Positions 1-9,041 of a DNA stretch of 64,000 nt are shown piece after piece (within the stretch, counting starts at the first letter, position 1; each line of letters starts with the position of its first letter). The position numbers and the translations under genes are program-made. The notes under the pieces are model-generated. The model did not search any database, had not been told where the DNA came from, and saw only the letters and a list, made by a program, of their open reading frames with translations. Location: assembly GCA_017590115.1 (NCBI GenBank), contig JAGGNK010008337.1, positions 3,351,912 to 3,415,911 on the forward strand, written 5' to 3'. This DNA comes from Montifringilla adamsi. Taxonomy: Eukaryota > Chordata > Aves > Passeriformes > Passeridae.

Positions 1-1119
1 TTACCTGGTGCTTTCAGTCAAAATGTGTGACCAGCAATTGAACACCCTTCAAACCCTCGTTAAAAAGTACCTGCATATTTCATCACGTTTATGGCAAGGC
101 TTAAATGGGGCTCCCGACAGCTCAGATTCTCTTAACTCCAATGTTTTAATGAAACCAACAGTGGGGATCAAAGGTTTCTCTCATACTCTGTTTCCCTACT
201 AAATGCATAAGGTCCGGCTGAGCTAAATGTCACATTCTGACTTGCTTGATTTAGCCCTGCTATTTAGTAGTAATTATGGACAGAAGTCTCATTTAGGTGT
301 ATTGATCCACTCTTTAACATGAGGAATAAATTCAGCAGCTGAGCTATGGAAAACACTGGATGAATTCTCAATTCATGGCTCTCCACAAAGAACAAAGGAG
401 CAGCAAGGCATTTGCTGTAGCACCAATTCTCACACACGTGTGTCTGGAGTTAAACACGCTAAAAAAGCTTCTCCTTGGGGAGAAGCCACAGCACGAGCAA
501 CAAAAAACCTGTGGCCCATCAATAAAGCTATGGAAGAGGAAGGTTCCAATCCTGCCTCCATGGAAGGCAGTATCCCAATTCAGGAAAGCATTTAATCATA
601 TGTTTCGGTCCATCAGAATTCATGAGAGTCCTTAAGTATGTGCTTATTTTTAAAAGATGCTTAAGTGCCATTGATTTCAAGTACATGTGTAAGTGCTGTC
701 CTCAATATAAATGATTTCTGAAACCAGGGTTGATGGGAGTTTTATCACTGATTTTAATAAGAGCAGAACAGGAACTGAAGAATTTAAGAATCCCAAATGC
801 TTATCCAAATTGAATGTCTACATGACAATAAGGAAAGTATAATCATAAAATGTTGCATATTTATATTTCTGCTACCTAAGTAAAGAAATTGTGAAATTAA
901 TAAAAAATCCTAAGCTCCTCATGCTAACAAAGACATTTGCCATGAAGGGATAAGAACTTCCTGATCTCTGTATTATCCTAAATTTTTAACTTTACACATA
1001 TTTTCCTATTTTAGAGATTTGTGGAGGGTTTTTTAAAGACCAACAATACAATTTTCCAGTTAAATATATTTTTTTAAGTTATAAAAAAATCCATAATATA
1101 ATTCTATGGGAGTTACCAT

Positions 1120-1385
1120 AATAGACTGTAACAGCTGCTATGGTCTATTGTGTAAATAAGTAATTACAGAATTTACAGACTATCATGTAAATATGTAATT
1201 ATGGACTTTTTAAAATGTGCATTATTTCCTCGATAGTCTATCGTTTAAATATGTAATTATGGACTTTAAAACATGTATTATTTACTCAGACTGCAACAGC
1301 TCCTTGGGACAGAGCTGTTCTGGCCTATTGGGTAAACATGTAATTACAGAAATTTTAAAAATATGTATTATTTATTTGCCAGTGC
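1120..1385. repeat. Degenerate AT-rich tandem repeat
   Basis: Diverged copies of a motif with the core TGTAAATATGTAATTA, followed by an ATGGACTTT or ACAGAATTT tail and then a TGTATTATTTACT-like block. Cores occur near 1150, 1190, 1247 and 1331. A larger-period duplication is also visible: AGACTG, then TAACAGCT or CAACAGCT, then a CTATTG core occurs near 1124 and again near 1289. Copies differ by substitutions and small indels, so the array is old. No protein-coding signal is seen. Confidence 0.7.
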
Positions 1386-2599
1386 TGCTGTCAATACATC
1401 ATGGCAGCCATTTGGAAGTTGGTATCATGTAGTCAATACTCTGTCAAGTTTTCATTAGACATTTGAAATAATTCTCCAAGTGCTCTGGTCTGCTCCAAGG
1501 GAAGAAACACTCCCAAGTATGTGCTTCTGGTGTGGTTTAATCCAGTTTTGGTTCTGGGAGACCACTGCACAACAAGAATCCCAGTGCTGAAAGTGGGCCT
1601 GACCCCTGCAGACATTATTCTTCACCTCAACTAAAGCATCAAGGCAGGAACACCCACAGAGCACAATCCATGGTGCCATTTGCATCCCAATTTCTGTGCA
1701 CCATAAGCAGGAGACAGGTTGGAGCAAACAGTTCTGCAATTTATGAAGTGTGGCATTTTTGTAATATACAGAACTATGAATTCCAGAAATGCTTCCAATG
1801 ACAAGAAAATATTCTTCAAAGTGGTGGGAGAAACTTATTAAGGGGGTTTCAGTCATCCAATATGGAACTTCAAAGACATTATTATTCTGAAAAAGGGGTA
1901 ATTACCATTACCATTAAATATTTATGTTTCTAAATTACCCATAGGCCCCAATCAGAGATGAATTCTAGGTACTCTGCAAACATTTATGAATATCCCAACC
2001 TCAAAGACTTCACAATTTAAGAAATATTTTCGAATATATTATACTCTATAGAATGCTTTTTAGAAGCAAAATGAATGTGGTCTTAGGCCAAAATGTATGC
2101 ACTGAGTTTATGATCTGCTGTGTCTGCATCTATTTACCAATAATTCTAACATTTAGGCATGATTTCCCTAATAGACCACAGCAAAAAGCAGAACCAGAAT
2201 AACTTATTCTTGTAAATATATAGGACAGTTATGTAGCATGGGACTGTGTTATGCTACAAACAATTCTATCCTTACATTGGAAATAGGAGTGGAATTGTCA
2301 TTTACCTAAAATTATCTCCTCACCAAGAAAAGGAGAGAGAAGAAAGATAAAACTCAGAAAGAAAAAGATAGTCTAAAGATAAGGAATATTGCCATAGTAA
2401 GATATATTTATTATTCATTTTTACTGATGGCACTTTTCCCATGGTCTCCAAGCCTTGTGTAATAATAAAGCTCTAAGAACTGAAACTAAACAGAAAACAG
2501 TAAGAGTACTGAAAAAGCCAAAATAATTCCCATCCTGATGAAAGATGGCAGAGCATTGGCTGTTGTTAGACTGAGTCCAGCAAAGTCAGCTCAACCCTT

Positions 2600-2910
2600 T
2601 GGGATGGATCTGGACTAACCAGTGCAAGGCTGGAACATGACCTGAGGAGCAGGGGAAGAACCTGGGATTGCTTAGGCCTGAGAGGGGATGACTGCCAGGG
2701 ACACAGTGAAGTTCTCCAGACACTTGAGAAGACAGAGAGGAGTGAAGACTCCTCTTTATGTCCAATTTAGATAGAACAAGTGGTAATGAAATTCAATATG
2801 CCAAGGGAGATTTAGGTCAATGGCCTACCCAGGAAGACTGCAAAATCTTTGTGGTTTCTAAAAATGGAGTGAACAAACTTCCACAAATAATGGCACAGTT
2901 ATCCTGCCTT
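2600..2910 (+). mobile_element. Possible very old CR1 LINE relic
   Basis: The order of phrases resembles the 3' part of CR1 copies: a block like GAGAGGGGATGACTGCC, then GATAGAACAAGTGGTAATG, then CAAGGGAGATTTAGGTCAA. In CR1 these correspond to the 'gaggctgaggggtgac', 'gacaggacaaggggtaatgg' and 'gggagatttagattgg' stretches. Similarity is weak and ends are undefined. Only the approximate extent is given, and it could be chance resemblance. Confidence 0.35.
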
Positions 2911-3781
2911 TGAGAAAGAAAGACAGACTCTCCACATCCTTTTCTGGCAGGTTTCTACAGGGCTTTTTGCTCCAGAACTGACCACAACTGTAGACTCAGG
3001 CTTATGCCTAAAAAATCAATGAAACCCACTGAAATTTTAACAAGAACTTTTAAAAAAAAGAAGAAGAAAAAAAAAAGGAATCATATAGATACATAGATCT
3101 CTGATACAGTCTAAATAATGTATATTTCAAGATCCTATTTCATATTATTTCTCCTGAACAAGAATGCCCTGCCCCCTACCCAGAGTTTGACAGCCCATAC
3201 TCAAAGACAGCTCTGAGAAAGGGCCAGATTGCACCAGGTTGTTTTGAACTGTGAGAAAGGGATGTGTGGGAAGACACTTGCTTATCTCCATATATGTACC
3301 ATGAACATATATGTTATTTTCAGCTTTAAAAAGATCACAGTTTATTTCAGAAAAGCAGAAAAAAATAGTTTCATCCCAATTTATTGTTCACTTAGCCAGA
3401 TATAAAAGCTGGCAAGAAAATGTATGGGAGAAAGGAACAACAGCCTGAACAAGTGATAAATGTGAGTGTTGCCACAATGAAAACCAACAATCCACATCTG
3501 GAACACAGAAGCTGTGAAATCTCCAGCCATGATGAGGATTTTCAGCTCTCTGTGGTGCGTTCCACTGACCAGGGATTTTCTGTAATAACGAGCCTAGCTC
3601 TCTAAGAGTAGTTGGAAATTGCTGTCCTCAGGGTAATTTACCATGTGTTAAAACAGGTAAGTTTCATAGGAAGAGTCTCTGCAGGCTTGGAACTAAACAC
3701 TGGGATTTCCTTCCAGAACCTGGGAATCTGCCATAGTCTTTGCTCTTCTGAGCTGTTTATTCTGGAGCTCAGCCTGCATTT

Positions 3782-3892
3782 GCAAGGTCATGCCGGATAC
3801 CACTCGTCACACTGTGTTGCCTATGCGTGAAATCCTCATTTTTTGCAAAGCTCACAAATATATATTCATGTCATAGCACCTTAACGTCCAGG
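3782..3892 (+). repeat. Unidentified interspersed element, copy A
   Basis: About 111 bp starting with GCAAGGTCA. It contains GTCACACTGTGTTGCCTATG, a GAAATCCTCATTTT block and AAATATATATTCATGTCA. The copy at 5372-5482 matches over the whole span with few mismatches, and a shorter copy lies at 4141-4219. The family was not recognised. It has no coding capacity. Confidence 0.75.
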
Positions 3893-4140
3893 GATGGTTG
3901 GAGCACTCCAAAGCAAGGGGGGCTGCCCCACATGCTCTGTCTTAGTGTGGCAAAACAAGGCCAAGTGGAAAGTTGTCAGCTGGAGACTGGAAATCTTATG
4001 GGAAGGTTTCTGGAACTAGGTGGAGGGGAAAATATAGACCTTGCCTTGTGTGTTTGCAATTAGTAATGTGTGAAGTAGACCCGCCAAAATGGGAAGCAGT
4101 GTCCATTTTGTAGCAGTAATTATTATTGTGAAGCCATTTT

Positions 4141-4219
4141 CAAGGTGGGATTATGGGCACTAAACCGCTGGGACTGGCTGTGCTGCCCATGCGTTAAATC
4201 CTCATTTTGTGCAGACTTA
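4141..4219 (+). repeat. Unidentified interspersed element, copy B (diverged, shorter)
   Basis: Begins with CAAGGT like the other two copies. It then shows a diverged TGTGCTGCCCATGCGTTAAA segment and a well conserved AAATCCTCATTTTGTGCAG segment. The AT-rich tail (AAATATATATTCATGTCA) of copies A and C is missing. It is in the same orientation as A and C. Confidence 0.6.
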
Positions 4220-5371
4220 ATGAAAAAGATAGTTTTCTGTAATATGTTCTGTCTTGTCAGTTGCTCCTACCCAGCAGTATTGGGATGCTTTCTTTGTGCT
4301 TAATACATGCAGTGATAATTTTTTCACATGCTCTCTCTGTAAACGTTCCACCACAAAACATTCTGTTAAACTGGAATTAAGGTTGTAAATATGCATTAAT
4401 AAGTTAGAGCAAATTCTGTACTAATTGCCTGCCCACACAACCTCACTGCCATAGAAGGAGAAAAAGCTGCTGAAGGACATTGCAAGCTGGGTTCTCATCC
4501 CAGAAATGTTATTCTACCTCCACATACAGGGGTCTGACAGAGAATCAAATCCTGTGCTGAAGTTTGTAAGAAACAGATGCTTGAGTATCAGGAATGCAAA
4601 GTTGCACTCCCACTTTACAAACATAAAGAACAGGATTGCAAAAGCACTTGTCAGTGGCCTAAATCTGCTCTCCTTGGAGTAAATGGCATTTTCACCACTG
4701 GCAGTACAACTAAACCAGTAATCCCTCCTTTTGGAAACCCTGTCCTGGGAGACATGAATTAAACAAATCCTATTCTTTGTGATTTGAATTAAACAAAACA
4801 GTTTGGGTTTCTTTTGTTCCCTCAGCTAATGTCTTTGTACAGTCTCATCAGCCTTTCACCTACATCAGTTACATCACAGGATGAACCACACAGCAGAGTG
4901 ATTCCAAATTTACTTTCTGTTCCAGCCACATGAAATACATTCTACTGTCAAAATTCTCTGCTAATTCCTTCAGGAATCAGTCAGTATTATTTTCCCTCTT
5001 AACTCTGACAGATCTGTCCATTCCTGTGGCTGAAATTAATTTTTTTTTTTTTTGTTACATAAGATCATATTTTATCGTCAACATATTAGAAGGGAGAACA
5101 GTATCAGAGAGCATGCAAATCAGATAATAATTACCAGAAAATTAAATAACGGTAATTAATAATGACACCTTTCTCTGTATGATAATACAAAAATTCACAA
5201 TGGTGTTGTGAAGCTTGGTTTATTCCTACCTGTAATTTACTTTGAGGTCTTAGAATAAAAGGTGCTTAGAATGGAAAAGTATCATTATTAGCATAAAAAT
5301 GAGGTATGTTCTATTTATTTTGTGTATTAATTTAGCAGAATATATTATTACACAACTTTATACTGTAAGCA

Positions 5372-5482
5372 CAAGGTCACACAGGATATGACTTGTCACA
5401 CTGTGTTGCCTATGCATGAAATCCTCATTTTGTGCAGAGCTCTGAAATATATATTCATGTCAGAATATCTTACTGTCCAGCG
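5372..5482 (+). repeat. Unidentified interspersed element, copy C
   Basis: Closest relative of copy A. It shares GTCACACTGTGTTGCCTATG, the AAATCCTCATTTT block, AGCTC and AAATATATATTCATGTCA, and then a weaker ...TTA.(C/T).GTCCAG segment. Orientation is the same as in A and B. Confidence 0.75.
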
Positions 5483-7584
5483 ACAGCCCCAGAGTTTCAT
5501 TCTATTACATACTGGGGAAACAGATTCAGCATCATTTGAGAGGTCTCTTCTTCTCTCAATACCCGAATGAACTCTCATTAATCAAAAACCTACAAACACT
5601 CACCATGAGAGAGCCAGCCCCAGTAATGCTCTCCTCAGCCTGAGCCATGATGATATCCATTCCACCAGCACTGTTTTATCATTTCAGTGTGACTATCGTG
5701 GTCAAACAGCCAAAACAGAGCATTGATTTTACAGTTACTAGAAAATAGTACCTAACTTCACAATAAATGAATGAAATTGTTTCTAGGGATGGAATCTCTC
5801 TGGCACTGCCACTGCTCCAAACACTGCACAGACCTCAAGACAGATAATGCACCCTCCTCCAGACTCCCAGTCAGCCTAGGAGCACACACTGGAAGTTCAA
5901 GCTCTGCTTACACTGAGCACACCAATGGCTGCAGTTTGATAAAAAGGAGTTCCTGCAGAATTCTGTGAACTACCTACCCATCAAATCGTCATTGTTTTGC
6001 CCAGCTTTAGATGTTTTTCTCCTCTAAACACATGCCTACTGCAGAAACAGAAACAAAATTATTTCAGTCTCAGGGCAGCCTTTTTTTTTGTTTCTTTTTT
6101 AAGCAGCCATAAAATTGAGATTTTTGAACAGTTTTAAGTGGAACACCTTGCTTACCAAAATTCTTAAATCTAAGACAATGTCAGTTTGCATTAAGAAAAG
6201 AAATATTACCTTGGTCTTCAATAGCACAGTAGAAAGTAACAGCAGTTTAGAGATCAGAGCAGATCACCAGTGTAGCTTCCAGACCAGAACAGCAGGTTTG
6301 ACATGATACTCAAGCAAATAGCCAGAACAGAACAGCAATTAACAGTTAACAAGCCACTTAAATTAAGAGCTTTCCTTGAGAAAACAGCCCCAGACCTTCA
6401 GAGATTCTAGGAAGTCAAGTGACAAAAGATGGAAGTGCATGGGGAATTTCCTCACAAGACCTTTTATCTGCAGAGTGTACAAACCCAGAAAAGCCTGGCC
6501 GAAACATCGATGTAGGGGGATGCAGCTGCACAGAGGAGGGAATAAAGAGAGGAAAGGAAACAAGAAATTTTGAGTAATGACCTTCTAAGCAATGGAAACA
6601 TAACTTTCTTCACTGATGTCTCCAGAGCCAAAATTTTGTGTGACTTGACATTTGGTGCTAACCTGTGTTTTGTACCCTTGTCATTCAACATGTCACCACA
6701 ACATCTGGTAATGGAAGACAGACATCAAGGGTCTGTAGCCAGCCTCAGCCCTCGGTCAGGCCGCTGCCCCTCCCCTGGTGGCCCTAGACTTAGCAAAGGG
6801 ATGGACACACACACTGAGAACCAAAGCTACAACACCTGGATGAACACACCCAGCCACGGCACCCACAAGCACCTCCACCCATTTCTGTTTCACTTGATGT
6901 TTCAGTGCACCACCACCATTCTCTTGATACGAGCACAGGCTTCTCAGCACCACACAACACACAACATTAAAACCCACTAATACAAGATGAGCAAGAAAAG
7001 TGAATGTCTCAAACTCCCTATCCCAAACCCTTTTTCACTTACACTGCTTCATAACTCTACAGTATAAATCATTTTTCTTTCATTCATGAATTTGACCTCC
7101 ATAAACTTTTGAAGTCAAACAGTTCAAACAGTTAATAAAGACCTATCTTTGCTACTTTTCTGTCTCACATAGCTCAATGCACTCTGAATTTGGGACATGT
7201 AGGAGCACAGCCTCAGAAATATTTGTAGGTTCAGCACTGCGACAGAAAAAGCCTGGAACCAGCCAAGTGTCTTCCCCAGCCCCTACACCTTGCTACCTCC
7301 AAAGTCATTTTGCCAGTCCTTCTGCTGCCAAGCCCTGGAAGCAATTCACGCATCTCCCAAACATGCCAATATCGGGATAAGTGCAGTTCAGCAGGACTCA
7401 CAGCCAGTATATTCGGGTCACAAAACCAGGGGGAGGCCACTGCCCCTTAGCCACATCCAGGAGGGCAGAGGTGCCAAATTAGTTTTACAGCTTTCTAGCA
7501 CTGAGATGTGTCTGGGGCCGGGGGACTTTTTGATGGACACATGGGAGCAACACTTGCAGCCTGCTTGAAAGGGTCATTTCCACA

Positions 7585-7720
7585 TTTCACAGTAGTGGCC
7601 TATGGTGGGGCGGGAAGTGGGGGGGCAGTGTCAGATCAGCAGTCTGGGGGCTGGTGTTGGCAGGGGGAGGGACCCAGGCGCCTTTCTGGCTGTTTCGGGG
7701 GGTGGCGGGGGGTAGGACGT
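7585..7720 (+). other. G-rich tract with G-quadruplex potential
   Basis: Repeated runs of four to seven G on the + strand (for example near 7600, 7620, 7650, 7664 and 7698-7712). The closely spaced run GGGGGGTGGCGGGGGGTAGG lies at 7697-7716. This is the edge of the GC-rich domain leading into the CpG island. Quadruplex formation is inferred from base runs only. Confidence 0.5.
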
Positions 7721-7779
7721 GGAACACCGTTCTGAGCAGCACCAAAAGCTAAACCCGTTCCTTGACTGAGGGAGGTTGG

Positions 7780-8105
7780 AAGCAAGAGAATTTTGGGGCA
7801 TAAAATGTTAGGAGTGCAGATGTTTTAGGGCAAGATTGCCCTAAGGGATTGGTACTGTTTGGGGGTGAAGCTGTCTGCAGACAAGGGCGTTTGGGAGCGA
7901 GGGAGACTGAAACAAAAGCATTGGGGGCAAGGATGTTTGGAAGCAAGGGCAAGGACCATTGAAGGTGAGGGTGTCGGAGGCTGATAGCACTTGGGGGATA
8001 AGAGCATTTGCAGAGTAAAAACATTTCGGCGAGAGGGCATTTGGGTCAAGGGTATTTGGCAGCCGGCATGTTCGGGGGTGAGAGTGTTTTGGGGAGAGGG
8101 GTTCT
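7780..8105. repeat. Degenerate G-rich minisatellite beside the CpG island
   Basis: About fifteen imperfect units of 16 to 22 bp resembling GCATTTGGGGGCAAGGG (for example GGGCGTTTGGGAGCGAGGGA near 7885, GCATTGGGGGCAAGGATG near 7919 and GGGCATTTGGGTCAAGGG near 8035). The array leaves long open frames on the minus strand rich in Pro, Asn, Ser and Leu, which I read as a composition effect and not as a gene. Confidence 0.7.
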
Positions 8106-8376
8106 GCGCTGCTGCCAGCTCCCAACCGCCTCCGACGGTGCCCACGCTCGCTCTGCGCTGCGGCTCTCGGACACCGGGAGAAGGAGCCTCAAGCCGCCCC
8201 CGCCACCGTCCGCGCGTCTCCCCCCGCTGCCTATTTCGGGGCCTCTCGCTCCCCAGAAGCGGAGCCCCGCCATGGTGCGGGCTCGGCGGCGAAGCCCCCC
8301 CGCCCCGTGCCCGGGCGGGCAGTTCTCTGCGCCCGGCGGGGCACGGCGGCGGCGGCGGGCGGGGGGCGCGGGGGGC

Positions 8377-8409
8377 NNNNNNNNNNNNNNNNNNNNNNNN
8401 NNNNNNNNN
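8377..8409. other. Assembly gap (33 N) inside the CpG island
   Basis: Thirty-three undetermined bases flanked by G runs (GGGGGGC on the left and GGGGGCGGCC on the right). The true length is unknown. Any frame read through it is meaningless. Confidence 0.99.
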
Positions 8410-8459
8410 GGGGGCGGCCGCGGGGGCGGAGCCGCCAGTCAGCGCCGGGCGCCGTGACC

Positions 8460-8507
8460 CCGGGGCGGGGACGGGCACGGGGACAGAGACGGGCACGGGG
8501 ACAGGAG
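8460..8507 (+). repeat. Short G-rich tandem duplication
   Basis: The block GACGGGCACGGGGACAG occurs twice in succession, after a related GGGGCGGGGACGGGCAC start. It lies inside the CpG island and is also a possible quadruplex former. Confidence 0.7.
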
Positions 8508-8552
8508 GCCCCTGGCCGGCGCGGCGGCTAGCGCAGCCCGTGTTCCCCCCGC

Positions 8553-8594
8553 GACACAGACACACACAGACACACACACAGACACACACACACG
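8553..8594 (+). repeat. Interrupted (CA)n microsatellite
   Basis: Alternating CA with periodic GA interruptions (ACACAGACACACACAGACAC pattern). Read on the minus strand it gives runs of Val, Cys and Ser codons in open frames, which is an artefact of the repeat. Confidence 0.95.
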
Positions 8595-8668
8595 CATCGG
8601 GCGGGGGGAGCCGCTCGCCCCCGCCCCAGCGCCCGCCCGGGTCCGGCCGCCGCAAGCTCCGCACTTAC

Positions 8669-8803
8669 CCGGGCCGCGGCGAGGTGTCGGCGGGCGGGCT
8701 CCGGCGAGCCGCGACTGCGGGGGGCCGGGGGGGGCCGCTTGGGTTTGGGGGGGGTTCCGTAATCCAAGAGGCTTTGGGCTGCCAAATGTAAACACTCCGC
8801 CAT
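8669..8803 (-). CDS. Candidate first coding exon of an unidentified gene or long RNA
   Basis: A minus-strand ATG at 8803-8801 has a strong start context (A at -3, G at +4). It opens 45 codons beginning MAECLHLAAQSLLDYG, followed by a Pro- and Arg-rich part. The frame reaches a consensus splice donor, CCGG|GTAAGTG, with the intron starting at 8668, and the exon ends in phase 0. A TATA-like element lies about 225 bp upstream. I do not recognise the protein and could not find a second exon in the window. Transcription would run left, divergent from FANCL 45 kb away. In human, as I recall, a long noncoding gene (LINC01122) lies divergently upstream of FANCL, so a positional counterpart is possible. 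In that case the frame need not be translated. The ATG and donor are seen directly; the gene itself is inferred. Confidence 0.4.
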
Positions 8804-8890
8804 GATTTCTTTGTTTAGATAATTGAACCTGCCTCCCTCTCCCTCGCCGACTCTCGCTCGCTTTTATTTATTTATTTCCCCCCCTCCCGT

Positions 8891-8908
8891 CATCATCATC
8901 ATCATCAT
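8891..8908 (+). repeat. (CAT)6 trinucleotide repeat
   Basis: Six perfect CAT units. On the minus strand they read as consecutive ATGs within the presumed 5' leader of the candidate transcript. They open a short frame that closes soon afterwards in the AAATAAATAAATAAA run. Confidence 0.95.
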
Positions 8909-9025
8909 TATGGCTTGTGTGGGGTGTTTTTCTTTTCTTTTTTTTTTTTTTTAAGGGGGGTTATTTACTAGCTGCGTTTATCAATTGCTGGTTTTACAAA
9001 TTTTTTTTATTATTATTTGTTTAAA

Positions 9026-9041
9026 TCTTTATATATATCCC
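9026..9041 (-). promoter_or_regulatory. TATA-like element for the leftward transcript
   Basis: The minus strand reads GGGATATATATAAAGA, a good TATA-box match. It sits about 225 bp upstream of the candidate ATG at 8803, with GC-rich DNA (9040-9230) further upstream. A start site near 9000 would give a leader of about 200 bases. This rests on motif and position only. Confidence 0.4.

Larger units (their letters stand above)
1..7580. other. AT-rich noncoding stretch
   Basis: No gene was recognised here. Open frames are short (136 codons at most), lack recognisable domains and show no conserved-looking composition. The stretch holds a degenerate tandem repeat (about 1120-1385), a possible old CR1 relic (about 2600-2910), an A-rich run near 3050-3077, three copies of an unidentified interspersed element (3782-3892, 4141-4219, 5372-5482) and a T run at 5040-5053. 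If the divergent transcript proposed at 8.7-9.0 kb is real, this would be part of its first intron. That last point is inference. Confidence 0.6.
8110..8790. promoter_or_regulatory. CpG island
   Basis: A sharp rise in G+C with very frequent CpG (for example around 8190-8230, 8280-8370, 8400-8470 and 8640-8720), bounded on both sides by AT-rich DNA. It contains a 33-base gap, a CA-rich microsatellite and a minus-strand ATG with a downstream splice donor. This is the normal appearance of a vertebrate housekeeping or developmental promoter. The gene it serves was not identified. Confidence 0.85.

Noticed and set aside
6570..6980. Open frame of 136 codons on the + strand
   Set aside because: No recognisable domain, no plausible splice context and no promoter. 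Length is within chance for AT-balanced noncoding DNA of this size.
7825..8664. Long minus-strand open frame (279 codons) across the CpG island
   Set aside because: It runs through the N gap, the (CA)n repeat and the 7.8-8.1 kb minisatellite. Lack of stops follows from base composition, and the frame differs from that of the candidate first exon.
7991..8791. Long plus-strand open frame (266 codons) across the CpG island
   Set aside because: Same reasons: it crosses the gap and the microsatellite, and the peptide is Gly/Arg/Thr repeats without a recognisable family.
8669..8803. Candidate exon as the start of BCL11A
   Set aside because: The predicted N-terminus does not match BCL11A, which begins MSRRKQGKP. 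As I recall, BCL11A also has the same orientation as FANCL, while this exon points the other way.
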